From NCBI GenBank assembly GCA_002438805.1, contig DJQV01000016.1, positions 33,395 to 97,394 on the forward strand: 64,000 nt of DNA, written 5' to 3'. The translations under genes were made by a program, and so were the position numbers. Under the pieces are notes generated by a model, which did not search any database, was not told where the DNA came from, and saw only the letters and a list, made by a program, of their open reading frames with translations. The stretch is from Bacteroidales bacterium UBA6377. Its GTDB lineage: Bacteria; Bacteroidota; Bacteroidia; Bacteroidales; UBA932. This document shows, piece after piece, positions 15,425 through 25,200 of this stretch. The stretch's first letter is position 1. Every line of letters begins with the position of its first letter.

Positions 15425-17295
15425 TGTACGGACTTCTCGACAAAATATCCTCCCCCGCTGACATAAGGGAATTCAGTATCCCGCAGCTCAGACAGTTGTG
15501 CTCTGAGATACGGGATTGCATCATAAGGACCTGCGCCGACCACCCCGGGCATCTGGCATCGAGTCTGGGTGCGGTGGAATTAATAGTAGGGGTGCATTAT
15601 GTGTTCAATACCCCGGACGATAAATTCGTCTTTGATGTAGGGCATCAGGCCTACGCACACAAGCTCCTGACCGGACGGCGCGAGGAATTCTCCACACTCC
15701 GCTGCGACGGAGGGATCGGCGGCTTCCCCAGACGCGACGAAAGCGTATATGACTGCTTCGGAGTAGGACACTCCTCCACCTCCATCTCGGCTGCGCTCGG
15801 ATTTGCAGAGGCGGCACGGCTGCAAGGGCTCAAGCGTAAGGCCATCGCCCTGATAGGAGACGGCGCAATGACTGGTGGTCTGGCCTATGAGGGGCTCAAC
15901 AACGCGGGAGCGAGCGGGGCCGACCTGCTCGTGCTGCTCAATGACAACAACCAGTCCATCGACAACAACATCGGCGCGATGCACGAGTACCTCCTCAAGA
16001 TCTCTACCAGCGGCTCATACAACCGCTTCAAGGCACGGATATGGAATCTGCTCGGCGACAATGAGCTCAGGCATTTTCTGCAACGCTGGGTGCGCAGTCT
16101 CAAATCATGGTTTGTCAAGAAATCCGGCGGCGACCTATTTGAAGCCTTGGGATTCAGATACTTCGGTCCTATAGACGGCAACGACATAGAAGACGTGGTG
16201 GAGACTCTCCGGAAACTCAAGGCCATAGGCGGCCCGCGCATCCTGCACTGCATGACCGTGAAAGGGAAAGGCTTCGCACCGGCGGAAAAAGACCCTGTCA
16301 GCTGGCACGCCCCGGGGAAATATGACGCGGACACAGGTGAAAGGCTTGAAGCCGCTCACCCGAGAGCCAGATATCAGGACGTGTTCGGGGAAGTCCTGCT
16401 GGAGCTGGCAGGGCTGGATCCGAAAGTCGTCGGAGTGACACCCGCCATGGCCCTGGGCTGCGGGATGAACCGCCTTGCGGCGGAGAGGCCGGGCCAGTTT
16501 TTCGATGTCGGCATCGAGGAGGAGCACGCCGTGACCTTCTCCGCCGGTCTTGCCGCCGGAGGGCTCAAACCTTTCTGCAACATCTATTCATCTTTCGCCC
16601 AGAGGGCTTATGACCAGGTGGTACACGATGTCGCGCTTCAGAAGCTCCCCGTCGTCCTGTGCCTTGACAGGGCCGGACTCGTGGGAGAAGACGGCGCCAC
16701 GCATCACGGCGTCCTGGACATCGCCGCATTCCGCTGCGTCCCGGACACCGTCATCAGCGCCCCAAAGGATGAGCGTGAACTCAAGATGCTGATGTACACG
16801 GCATGGAAAAACACGTCGGGTCCCTTTATAATAAGGTATCCGAGAGGGATGGGAGAAGGAGCGGCCTGGGAGGATACGTTGTTTGAGGAACTGCCTGTCG
16901 GGAAAGCGGAGACGCTTCTGGAAGGAAGCGATGTGGCGCTGATATGTACCGGCCCCGTGACCAACAGGGCTGTGGAGGCGGCAGCGGCATACCCCGGCAA
17001 GGTCGGAGTGTATAACTTCCGATACATAAAGCCTCTTGATGAAGAACTGCTCAAGAAGATAGCGATGAAGTATCAGCATATCATCACAGCCGAGGACGGC
17101 AGTCTCAAAGGCGGACTTTACGGTGCTGTATGCGAATTTCTGGAGACGGGCGATTATGATGTCGGTGCAGAAGGGCTCGGAGTTCCGGACAGATTCATCC
17201 CGCAGGCCAGGCAGTCAGTTCAGCTGCACGGATGCGGACTGGACAGGGAGGGAATCGAAAAAAGATTGAGAATTTATTTTGAAGATAAGAAATAA
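15421..17295 (+). CDS. dxs: 1-deoxy-D-xylulose-5-phosphate synthase
   Basis: 624 residues, normal length. This thiamine-diphosphate enzyme condenses pyruvate and glyceraldehyde-3-phosphate, the first step of the MEP isoprenoid pathway. Visible features are HPGHLASSLGAVEL (first catalytic His), the ThDP motif GDGAMTGGLAYEGLN with NDNNQSI, MTVKGKGFAPAEKD, and the pyrimidine domain DRAGLVGEDGATHHG. A transketolase C-terminal domain completes it. Coupled to the upstream MFS gene by a 4-base overlap; a tRNA promoter begins within 5 bases of its stop. Confidence 0.97.
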   Translation: MMYGLLDKISSPADIREFSIPQLRQLCSEIRDCIIRTCADHPGHLASSLGAVELIVGVHYVFNTPDDKFVFDVGHQAYAHKLLTGRREEFSTLRCDGGIGGFPRRDESVYDCFGVGHSSTSISAALGFAEAARLQGLKRKAIALIGDGAMTGGLAYEGLNNAGASGADLLVLLNDNNQSIDNNIGAMHEYLLKISTSGSYNRFKARIWNLLGDNELRHFLQRWVRSLKSWFVKKSGGDLFEALGFRYFGPIDGNDIEDVVETLRKLKAIGGPRILHCMTVKGKGFAPAEKDPVSWHAPGKYDADTGERLEAAHPRARYQDVFGEVLLELAGLDPKVVGVTPAMALGCGMNRLAAERPGQFFDVGIEEEHAVTFSAGLAAGGLKPFCNIYSSFAQRAYDQVVHDVALQKLPVVLCLDRAGLVGEDGATHHGVLDIAAFRCVPDTVISAPKDERELKMLMYTAWKNTSGPFIIRYPRGMGEGAAWEDTLFEELPVGKAETLLEGSDVALICTGPVTNRAVEAAAAYPGKVGVYNFRYIKPLDEELLKKIAMKYQHIITAEDGSLKGGLYGAVCEFLETGDYDVGAEGLGVPDRFIPQARQSVQLHGCGLDREGIEKRLRIYFEDKK

Positions 17296-17307
17296 TTCCT
17301 ATCTTTG
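17278..17307 (+). promoter_or_regulatory. Promoter of the tRNA operon
   Basis: -33 TTTG at 17278-17281 and -7 TATCTTTG at 17300-17307 with an 18-base spacer; one of the best consensus promoters in the window. The -33 part lies inside the end of dxs. Confidence 0.6.
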
Positions 17308-17345
17308 CATTCCCAAACTGCGGTTGGGACTTTGAAATAGGCATT

Positions 17346-17419
17346 GCCGATGTAGCTCAGATGGCCAGAGCACGTGATTTGTAATCTCGGGGTCGTGGGT
17401 TCGAATCCCTCCATCGGCT
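17346..17419 (+). tRNA. tRNA-Thr (anticodon TGT)
   Basis: 74 nt. Acceptor GCCGATG pairs with CATCGGC; the anticodon loop reads TTTGTAATC; T-arm GGGTTCGAATCCC. CCA is not encoded. Confidence 0.95.
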
Positions 17420-17434
17420 CATCAGTAAATATAA

Positions 17435-17516
17435 GGGCAAGTACCAGAGTGGCCAAATGGGGCAGACTGTAAATCTGCTGGTTTTACCTTCGGTGGTTCG
17501 AATCCATCCTTGCCCA
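17435..17516 (+). tRNA. tRNA-Tyr (anticodon GTA)
   Basis: 82 nt with a long variable arm, as expected for bacterial tRNA-Tyr. Acceptor GGGCAAG pairs with CTTGCCC; anticodon loop CTGTAAATC. A CCA follows directly at 17517-17519, unlike the neighbouring tRNAs. Confidence 0.95.
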
Positions 17517-17548
17517 CCACTCACGGAAGAGGAGAACGCTTCCAAATA

Positions 17549-17620
17549 GCGGGGTTCGTATAATGGCTATTATGCCAGCCTTCCAAGCTGGAAATGGGAG
17601 TTCGATTCTCCTACCCCGCT
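17549..17620 (+). tRNA. tRNA-Gly (anticodon TCC)
   Basis: 72 nt. Acceptor GCGGGGT pairs with ACCCCGC; anticodon loop CTTCCAAGC; T-arm GGAGTTCGATTCTCC. Confidence 0.95.
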
Positions 17621-17625
17621 CAAAT

Positions 17626-17697
<72 letters not shown>

Positions 17698-17702
17698 CAA
17701 AC

Positions 17703-17726
17703 GCCGGTCTAAAAGCCGGCTTGTTT
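17703..17726 (+). terminator. Hairpin with T-run between the tRNAs and tuf
   Basis: GCCGG (17703-17707) pairs with CCGGC (17716-17720), followed by TTGTTTTT. A short stem; it may attenuate rather than end transcription, since tuf follows 26 bases later. Confidence 0.45.
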
Positions 17727-17752
17727 TTGCAACAACTTTTATACGTAATATT

Positions 17753-18940
17753 ATGGCAAAAGAAGTTTTCAAGAGGGATAAACCCCATGTCAACATCGGC
17801 ACCATCGGCCACGTTGACCACGGCAAGACCACCCTCACCGCTGCTATCACCAAGGTGCTGGCAGAGAAAGGTTTGAGTGAGGTCAAGTCATTCGACCAGA
17901 TCGACAACGCTCCTGAAGAGAAAGAGCGTGGTATCACCATCAACACTGCACACGTCGAGTATCAGACCCAGAATCGTCACTATGCGCATGTCGATTGCCC
18001 GGGCCACGCCGACTATGTGAAGAACATGGTTACCGGTGCCGCTCAGATGGACGGCGCCATCCTCGTAGTTGCAGCAACTGACGGTCCTATGCCTCAGACC
18101 AACGAGCACGTGCTTCTCGCAAAGCAGGTTAACGTGCCTAAGATGGTCGTATTCCTCAACAAGGTTGACCTTGTTGACGATGAGGAGATGCTTGATCTCG
18201 TCGAGATGGAGGTTCGTGACCTTCTCAACAAGTATGATTTCGACGGCGACAACGCCCCTATCATCCGCGGTTCCGCCCTCGGTGCACTCAACGGAGAGCC
18301 GAAGTGGGAGGAGAAGGTGATGGAGCTTATGGATGCTGTGGACTCCTACATTCCGCTTCCTGTACGTGAGAACGAGAAACCGTTCCTCATGCCTATCGAG
18401 GACATCTTCTCAATCACCGGGCGTGGTACTGTAGTTACCGGACGTATCGAGACCGGCACCATCCATGTCAACGACCCTGCTGAAATCGTAGGATTCAGCG
18501 ACAAGCCGAAGAGCACCGTTGTGACAGGTGTCGAGATGTTCCGCAAACTCCTCGATCAGGGTGAGGCCGGAGACAACGTAGGTCTTCTCCTCCGCGGTAT
18601 TGACAAGAAGGATGTAAGGCGTGGCGAGGTTATCGCAAAGCCTGGCACCATCACTCCTCACAAGCACTTCCTCGGACAGATCTACGTCCTCAAGAAGGAA
18701 GAGGGTGGCCGTCACACACCGTTCCACAACCACTATCGTCCTCAGTTCTTCATCCGTACACTTGACGTTACCGGAGAGATTACTCTTCCTGCAGGTGTGG
18801 ACATGGTAATGCCTGGCGATAACGTTGAGATCGATGTCATGCTCATCACTCCTGTAGCCCTCAACGAGAACCTCCGCTTCGCAATCCGCGAGGGTGGACG
18901 TACCGTAGGTGCAGGTCAGGTGACCAAGATCCTCGACTAA
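17753..18940 (+). CDS. tuf: Elongation factor Tu
   Basis: 395 residues, full length. This GTPase delivers aminoacyl-tRNA to the ribosome. G1 GHVDHGKTT (residues ~19-27), the G2 region ERGITI, G3 DCPGHADY and G4 NKVD are all present, followed by the two beta-barrel domains (TGRGTVVTGRIE; REGGRTVGAGQVTKIL at the end). It lies inside a tRNA-containing unit, which is the usual Bacteroidota position. Confidence 0.98.
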   Translation: MAKEVFKRDKPHVNIGTIGHVDHGKTTLTAAITKVLAEKGLSEVKSFDQIDNAPEEKERGITINTAHVEYQTQNRHYAHVDCPGHADYVKNMVTGAAQMDGAILVVAATDGPMPQTNEHVLLAKQVNVPKMVVFLNKVDLVDDEEMLDLVEMEVRDLLNKYDFDGDNAPIIRGSALGALNGEPKWEEKVMELMDAVDSYIPLPVRENEKPFLMPIEDIFSITGRGTVVTGRIETGTIHVNDPAEIVGFSDKPKSTVVTGVEMFRKLLDQGEAGDNVGLLLRGIDKKDVRRGEVIAKPGTITPHKHFLGQIYVLKKEEGGRHTPFHNHYRPQFFIRTLDVTGEITLPAGVDMVMPGDNVEIDVMLITPVALNENLRFAIREGGRTVGAGQVTKILD

Positions 18941-18951
18941 AAGAAATTCCT

Positions 18952-18984
18952 GACGGATGCCACATCACCGTGACATCCGTCTTT
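18952..18984 (+). terminator. Hairpin after tuf
   Basis: GACGGATG (18952-18959) pairs perfectly with CATCCGTC (18974-18981), then TTT. The T-run is short and tRNA-Trp follows, so it may be a processing or attenuation signal. Confidence 0.45.
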
Positions 18985-18987
18985 CAC

Positions 18988-19058
18988 AGGGGAATAGAAC
19001 AATGGTAGTTCAGCGGTCTCCAAAACCGTCCATGTGGGTTCGATTCCTGCTTCCCCTG
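18988..19058 (+). tRNA. tRNA-Trp (anticodon CCA)
   Basis: 71 nt. Acceptor AGGGGAA pairs with TTCCCCT; anticodon loop CTCCAAAAC; T-arm GTGGGTTCGATTCCTGC. It lies between tuf and secE as in other Bacteroidota. Confidence 0.95.
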
Positions 19059-19142
19059 CAAATATCAAAGGTTACGATTTGGTAATTGTTTAACAGATGC
19101 CGCTTAAACTGCTTCCAACAACGGCATCCATTAAATGTAAAG

Positions 19143-19331
19143 ATGAGAAAGTTTATCAATTACTTCAAAGAGTCTTTCGTAGAGTTGACCAAGAAGACGA
19201 CTTGGCCAAGTTGGGCGAAGCTGCAAAGCTCCGCGCTTTTGGTCATTGTGACAACCGTCTTGCTGGCCGCTCTTCTCTGGGTTATCGACTTCGCTTTCCA
19301 ATCTCTGATGACAGGCATCTACACATTGTAA
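19143..19331 (+). CDS. secE: Preprotein translocase subunit SecE
   Basis: 62 residues from ATG 19143. An in-frame ATG exists at 19086, but the added residues are not SecE-like. SecE is the small clamp of the SecYEG channel. The amphipathic helix FVELTKKTTWPSWAKLQ contains the conserved TWP, and a single membrane helix follows (ALLVIVTTVLLAALLWVIDF). It lies 18 bases before nusG, its usual partner. Confidence 0.93.
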   Translation: MRKFINYFKESFVELTKKTTWPSWAKLQSSALLVIVTTVLLAALLWVIDFAFQSLMTGIYTL

Positions 19332-19349
19332 TTTTATCGGCTGATTCAG

Positions 19350-19916
19350 ATGGGTGAAATGAAATGGTATGTCCTGCGCACAGCGGGAAGTAAGGAAAAG
19401 AAAGCCAAAGAATACCTCGAGAAGGAAATAGAGAGAGTCGGGCTTCAGGATCAGGTCGCTCAGGTGCTTGTCCCGGTAAAGAAAGAGATAGTCACCAAAA
19501 ACGGCAAGAGGAAGGCGATGGACAAATTGCTTTATCCTGGCTACGTGCTCATCCAGGCGGAACTCAGCCCGATGCTTGAGAATATCATCCGCAACCTTGT
19601 GCCCGGTATGTCGGGCTTCCTTACTGAGAAAAAAGCCACTAACGGAACCCAGTTCGAAAGAGTCCCGGTGCCGCTTCGTGACGATGAGGCAGCAAGGATA
19701 CTCGGAGTTCAGGACGAAAATGCAGACAATGCCGCAGACACATTCGTGGACTACAATGTCGGTGAGTCTGTAAGGATCACCGATGGGCCGTTCAGCGGAT
19801 TCAGCGGTACAGTGGATGAAATCCTGGAAGACAGGAGCAAAATTAAAGTTATAGTCGAGATCTTCGGGCGCAAGACGCAAGTGGAGCTCAACTTTACACA
19901 AGTGACTAAAGAATAA
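19350..19916 (+). CDS. nusG: Transcription termination/antitermination protein NusG
   Basis: 188 residues; ATG 19359 is an alternative start giving MKWYVLRTAGSKEKK. NusG binds RNA polymerase and links it to Rho or ribosomes. The NGN domain (WYVLRTAG..VPGMSGFLT) and the C-terminal KOW motif (VRITDGPFSGFSGTVDEI) are both visible. Its position before rplK shows it is the housekeeping NusG and not a capsule-locus UpxY paralog. Confidence 0.95.
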   Translation: MGEMKWYVLRTAGSKEKKAKEYLEKEIERVGLQDQVAQVLVPVKKEIVTKNGKRKAMDKLLYPGYVLIQAELSPMLENIIRNLVPGMSGFLTEKKATNGTQFERVPVPLRDDEAARILGVQDENADNAADTFVDYNVGESVRITDGPFSGFSGTVDEILEDRSKIKVIVEIFGRKTQVELNFTQVTKE

Positions 19917-19925
19917 CAAAGTATT

Positions 19926-20369
19926 ATGGCAAAAGAAGTTACAGGGTACATCAAGCTGCAGATCAAAGGCGGTGCGGCCAATCCGGCACCTCCAGTGGGA
20001 CCTGCACTTGGTTCCAAGGGCTTGAACATAATGGATTTCTGCAAGGCTTTCAATGCAGCTACGCAGGGACAGGCGGGCAAGATCCTCCCGGTAGTGATCA
20101 CCGTCTATTCGGACAAATCCTACACCTTTGAGGTAAAGCAGCCGCCGGTTGCCGTATCCCTCAAGGAAGCTGCCAAGATCAGCACAGCTTCCGGAGAGCC
20201 TAACAGGAAGAAGGTCGCAAACATCACCTGGGATCAGGTTAAGACCATCGCCGAGGGCAAGATGCCGGATCTCAACTGCTTCACGCTCGCAGCAGCGATG
20301 AGGATGGTTGCAGGGACGGCAAGAAGTATGGGCATCACCGTCAGCGGTGAATTTCCAGAGAACATCTAA
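19926..20369 (+). CDS. rplK: 50S ribosomal protein L11
   Basis: 147 residues. Part of the GTPase-associated centre on 23S rRNA. The N-terminal GYIKLQIKGGAANPAPPVGPALG and the C-terminal rRNA-binding domain ending ARSMGITVSG are typical. It starts 9 bases after nusG. Confidence 0.97.
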   Translation: MAKEVTGYIKLQIKGGAANPAPPVGPALGSKGLNIMDFCKAFNAATQGQAGKILPVVITVYSDKSYTFEVKQPPVAVSLKEAAKISTASGEPNRKKVANITWDQVKTIAEGKMPDLNCFTLAAAMRMVAGTARSMGITVSGEFPENI

Positions 20370-20383
20370 AACACACGCGCATT

Positions 20384-21088
20384 ATGAGTAAGTTGACAAA
20401 AAACCAGAAGGCAGCGGCGGAGAAGTACGATTCTCAAAAGCTGTACCCGCTCAGTGAAGCGTGCAAAGTGGTGAAAGACATCACTTTCACCAAGTTCGAT
20501 TCAAGTGTGGAACTTCACACCAACCTCGGTGTTGATCCCCGCAAGGCTAACCAGATGATCCGTGGAGTGGTCACCCTTCCTCACGGGACAGGTAAGGTTG
20601 TAAGGGTACTCGCACTCTGCACCCCTGACAAAGAGAACGAGGCAAAGGAAGCAGGAGCGGATTACGTAGGTCTTGAGGAGTATATCGAGAAGATAAAAGG
20701 CGGCTGGACCGATGTGGACGTCATCGTCTGCACCCCTTCAGTGATGGCCAAGGTCGGAGCTCTCGGAAAGATCCTCGGGCCGCGCGGTCTCATGCCAAAC
20801 CCTAAGACCGGCACTGTGACAATGGAGATCGGTGCAGCGGTCAAAGCATCCAAGGGCGGTAAGATCGATTTCAAGGTTGACAAGACCGGTATCGTGCACA
20901 CAGCCATCGGCAAGGCTTCATTCACTGCGGAGCAGCTCTACGACAACGCAGCAGAGGTGCTCAACGCCATCTCAAAGCTCAAGCCGCAGTCCCTTAAGGG
21001 AACATATATGAAGAGCGCCGCAATCTGCTCTACAATGAGCCCAGGCGTGAAAGTTGATCTCAAGGCATTTCTCAACGGTGCTGAGTAA
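20384..21088 (+). CDS. rplA: 50S ribosomal protein L1
   Basis: 234 residues. Forms the mobile L1 stalk and in many bacteria represses its own operon. VELHTNLGVDPRKANQMIRG and ILGPRGLMPNPKTGTVT are signature segments. It lies between rplK and rplJ with gaps of 14 and 12 bases. Confidence 0.97.
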   Translation: MSKLTKNQKAAAEKYDSQKLYPLSEACKVVKDITFTKFDSSVELHTNLGVDPRKANQMIRGVVTLPHGTGKVVRVLALCTPDKENEAKEAGADYVGLEEYIEKIKGGWTDVDVIVCTPSVMAKVGALGKILGPRGLMPNPKTGTVTMEIGAAVKASKGGKIDFKVDKTGIVHTAIGKASFTAEQLYDNAAEVLNAISKLKPQSLKGTYMKSAAICSTMSPGVKVDLKAFLNGAE

Positions 21089-21100
21089 AAATTCAATATT

Positions 21101-21685
21101 ATGAAGAAAGAACTTAAAGGTCAGATTATTGAAAGCATCTCAGCGCAGATAAAGGAGTATCCGAACTTCTACATAACGGATATCTCAGGACTGAATGCTT
21201 CACAGACAACCCGTCTCCGCCGCGAGTGCTTCAACGAGGGGGTAGCCCTCAGTGTCGTGAAGAATACCCTCTTCGCACATGTTCTCAACGCACTTGAGAA
21301 CGAGGACATCAAAACTCTGGATGAGACATTGACCGGTAATACGGCCATCATGTACACTACCGCTCCTGCAGCGCCGGCAAAGCTCATCAAGAAGCTTCAG
21401 CGTGACGGTTTCACCAAACCGGTGATCAAGGGTGCCTATGTACAGGAGTGCGTATTCATCGGAGAGGACAAGCTCGACCAACTCGCAGCGATCAAGACAC
21501 GGGAAGAACTCATCGGCGACATCATCGGTCTGCTCCAGAGTCCTATCCGCAACATTGTCTCCGCTCTTGAGAACGCTTCAGAGGGAAAGGCAGAAGATGA
21601 GAAGATCGGTTCAGCCGCCCCTGCAGCCAAGGAGGCTTCAGCAGAGCAGGCCCAGCCGGAGGCAGCTGAAAAGCCGGCAGAATAA
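21101..21685 (+). CDS. rplJ: 50S ribosomal protein L10
   Basis: 194 residues, somewhat longer than the ~170 usual because of an Ala/Glu/Pro-rich tail (APAAKEASAEQAQPEAAEK). It anchors the L7/L12 stalk. The N-terminus and LRRECFNEGVALSVVKNTL match the family. The leader to rplA is only 12 bases, leaving no room for a separate rplJL leader. Confidence 0.95.
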   Translation: MKKELKGQIIESISAQIKEYPNFYITDISGLNASQTTRLRRECFNEGVALSVVKNTLFAHVLNALENEDIKTLDETLTGNTAIMYTTAPAAPAKLIKKLQRDGFTKPVIKGAYVQECVFIGEDKLDQLAAIKTREELIGDIIGLLQSPIRNIVSALENASEGKAEDEKIGSAAPAAKEASAEQAQPEAAEKPAE

Positions 21686-21723
21686 TCAGAATAATATCAA
21701 CAAATCAAATAAGAATATCAATT

Positions 21724-22098
21724 ATGGCAGATGTTAAAGCCCTCGCAGAAGAGTTGGTAAACCTTTCTGTGAAAGACGTACAGGAACTTGCAAAGATCCT
21801 CAAGGATGAGTATGGAATCGAGCCTGCAGCCGCTGCAGTTGTAGTAGCAGCTGACGGCGGAGCCGGCGCAGCCGCTGAGGCTGAGCAGACTGAGTTCGAC
21901 GTGATCCTCAAGTCAGCAGGTCAGGCCAAACTCAACGTCATCAAGGTTGTCAAGAGCGAGCTCGGACTCGGTCTGAAGGAAGCCAAGGACATGGTTGACG
22001 GCGCTCCTGCAACAGTCAAAGAGAAAATTTCCAAGGCAGAGGCTGAAGCCCTCAAGGCAGCTCTTGAGGAGGCCGGTGCAGAGGTTGAGATTAAGTAA
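21724..22098 (+). CDS. rplL: 50S ribosomal protein L7/L12
   Basis: 124 residues. Stalk protein that recruits translation GTPases. An N-terminal dimerisation helix, an Ala-rich hinge (AAAVVVAADGGAGAAAEAE) and the C-terminal domain (KLNVIKVVKSELGLGLKEAK) are all clear. It is followed by a strong hairpin before rpoB. Confidence 0.97.
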   Translation: MADVKALAEELVNLSVKDVQELAKILKDEYGIEPAAAAVVVAADGGAGAAAEAEQTEFDVILKSAGQAKLNVIKVVKSELGLGLKEAKDMVDGAPATVKEKISKAEAEALKAALEEAGAEVEIK

Positions 22099-22130
22099 AT
22101 CCACCTCTCCCTGCTTTAGGGGACAAACAG

Positions 22131-22167
22131 GTTTAGAGCCGGGGATAACAGGCTCTAAACCTTTTTT
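22131..22167 (+). terminator. Attenuator-like terminator between rplL and rpoB
   Basis: GTTTAGAGCC (22131-22140) pairs perfectly with GGCTCTAAAC (22151-22160), followed by C and six T. It stands 33 bases after rplL and 37 bases before rpoB, and probably lowers RNA polymerase gene expression relative to ribosomal proteins. Confidence 0.7.
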
Positions 22168-22203
22168 CCGTATTTAAGTTTTTCTCTATTTCCAAGGCAG
22201 AAT

Positions 22204-25200
22204 ATGTCAAACCAGACCAACAACAAGCGTATAAACTTTGCCACATCCAAAATTCTGGAGTACCCGGATCTTCTGGAGGTGCAGCTGAAGTCGTTCAAGG
22301 ACTTCTTCCAGCTTGAGACCACCCCGGAAAACAGGAAGAACGAAGGACTGTATCAGGTATTCCAGGAGATTTTCCCGATCGAGGACACGAGGAACAGCTA
22401 CAAACTTGAGTTTATCGACTACTTTATCGATCCTCCCCAGTATTCCATCGAGGAATGTCTCGACAGAGGCCTGACATACAACGTCCCTCTCAAGGCAAAA
22501 CTCCGCCTTTCCTGCACGGACACGGAGCACGAAGACTTCGACACGAGAGTCCAGGACGTATATCTTGGCAACATCCCGTACATGACTCCTGCCGGCACAT
22601 TCGTGATCAACGGCTCGGAGCGTATCATCGTGTCTCAGCTGCACAGGTCACCGGGAGTGTTCTTCGACCAGAGCATGCACGCCAACGGCACAAAGCTCTA
22701 CTCCGCCAGGATCATCCCATTCAAGGGTTCGTGGATAGAGTTCGCCACAGACATCAACAACGTGATGTATGCCTATATCGACCGCAAGAAGAAGCTTCCG
22801 GTCACGACTCTGCTCAGAGCGATAGGCTTCAATTCAGACAAAGACATCATTGACATCTTCAACCTTGCAGACGAAGTCAATGTCACGGAGGCGGAACTTG
22901 AGGCCAACAAGGGCCGCAAGCTTGCCAACAACGTGCTCAAGACGAATTTCGAGGATTTCATTGATGAAGACACCGGAGAGGTCACTCCGGTGGAGCGTAT
23001 CGAGATCATCGTCAAGAGAGGCGAGGTTCTCGATGACAAAACGATAAGCGCCATTCTGCAGTCAGACGAGAAGAGCATCCTCCTCCAGAAGGATGAGGCC
23101 AACTCCAATGAATACGCCATCATCTTCAACACGCTCCAGAAAGACCCTACCTACACGGAGATAGAGGCCGTCAACTACATCTACAAACAGCTCCGCAACT
23201 CGGAACCGCCTGATGAGAGCACAGCAAGGGACGTGATCGACAAGCTCTTCTTCTCCGAGAAGAGATATGATCTGGGCAATGTCGGACGCTACCGTCTCAA
23301 CAAGAAGCTCGGCCTTTCCATCGATCCGGACGTGCGCGTGCTCACCAACACCGACATCATCGAGATCATCAAGTATCTCATCCAGCTGATCAACTCCAAG
23401 GCCACTGTCGATGATATCGATCACCTGTCAAACCGCCGTGTGCGCACGGTAGGCGAGCAGCTGGCCAACCAGTTCAGCGTCGGCCTCAGCCGTATGGCAC
23501 GCACCATCAGGGAGAGGATGAATGTCCGCGACAGCGAGCAGTTCAACCCGATCGACCTGATCAATGCCAAGACACTTTCGTCAGTGATCAACTCGTTCTT
23601 CGGCACGAGCCAGCTGTCACAGTTCATGGACCAGACCAACCCGCTCGCGGAGATCACCCACAAGAGGCGTCTGTCCGCCCTCGGGCCAGGAGGTCTTAGC
23701 AGGGACAGGGCAGGATTCGAGGTCCGGGACGTACACTATACCCATTATGGCCGCCTCTGTCCTATCGAGTCGCCGGAAGGGCCGAACATCGGTCTGATCT
23801 CGTCACTGTGCGTATACGCGCGCATAGATGATCTTGGATTCATCGAGACCCCATACCGTGATGTGAAAAACGGCAAGGTTGACCTCAGCCCGGAGGGCTG
23901 CCACTACATGAGCGCGGAGGAAGAGGAGGACAAGCTCGTCTCCCTGGCTAATGTGAAGATGGACGATGACGGCAACATCCTCGAAGACCGCATCCAGTGC
24001 CGTCTGGAGGCTGACTTCCCTGTGGTGACCAAAGATAAGGTTGACTATATGGACGTTGCCCCGAACCAGATGGCTTCCGTGGCGGCGTCTCTCATCCCGT
24101 TCCTCGAGCACGACGACGCACATCGCGCCCTCATGGGGGCCAACATGATGCGTCAGGCAGTTCCACTCCTCAAGCCTGAGTCCCCTATCGTGGGCACCGG
24201 ACTGGAGGAAAGGGCCTGCGTGGATTCACGCACTCAGGTTGTAGCGAGCCGCGATGGTGAGGTCACATACGTGGATGCCAACGAGATACGTGTAAAATAC
24301 GAGCGCACCGAAGGTGAAGCATTCGTAAGTTTCCTTCCTGAGGAGACCACGTACAAGATGCCGATCTACCGCAGGACCAACCAGAGCACTACCATCACCC
24401 TTAAACCTATCGTAAAGAAGGGAGACAAGGTGGTCAAGGGCCAGGTGCTCACCGAAGGTTACGCGACCCAGAAAGGCGAGCTTGCACTCGGGCGGAACCT
24501 CAAAGTGGCTTTCATGCCATGGAAAGGCTACAACTACGAGGACGCGATCGTGCTGTCAGAAGAGATGGTGAAGTGGGACGTGCTCACTTCCGTCCACGTC
24601 GATGAATATCTTACCGAGGTGCGCGACACGAAGCGCGGGATGGAGGAGCTCACTTCCGACATTCCTAACGTCAGCGAAGACGCCACCCGTAATCTCAGTG
24701 AAAACGGTATCGTACGTGTCGGCGCCCACATCGAGCCGGGCGACATCATGATAGGAAAGATCACCCCTAAGGGCGAGAGCGACCCGTCACCTGAGGAGAA
24801 GCTCCTCAAAGCCATCTTCGGAGACAAGGCCGGCGATGTCAAAGATGCGTCCCTCAAGGCGAACCCGTCACTGAGCGGCACCGTCATCAAGACAGCACTC
24901 TATACCAAGATCTCCAAGGAGACCGCCCGCAAGGGAGCAGCCAAGAACGACCAGAAGGCAAGGCTGGAGATGCGTCAGGCAGAGTACGACCGCAAGGCCG
25001 AGAAACTCTACTCGGACTTCCTGCAGAAGCTCGTAGTCCTCACAAAGAACAAGAAGAGCGCAGGTATCACCGACCTCTACGGGGTCGAGATCCTCGAGAA
25101 GGACAAGAAGATCACCACCGAAGTCCTGAAGAGCATCGACTACAACAACATCAACTCCAACAAGTGGACCACCGACAAGGAGGCCAACGACCTGATCCGC

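Noticed and set aside
19086..19142. Longer SecE start
   Set aside because: The added 19 residues are Cys/Gln/Arg-rich and unlike SecE, which begins MRKFINYF here.
23580..23760. Possible rifampicin-resistance changes in rpoB
   Set aside because: The classic Asp, His and Ser positions (FMDQTN, HKRRLS) have the sensitive-type residues.
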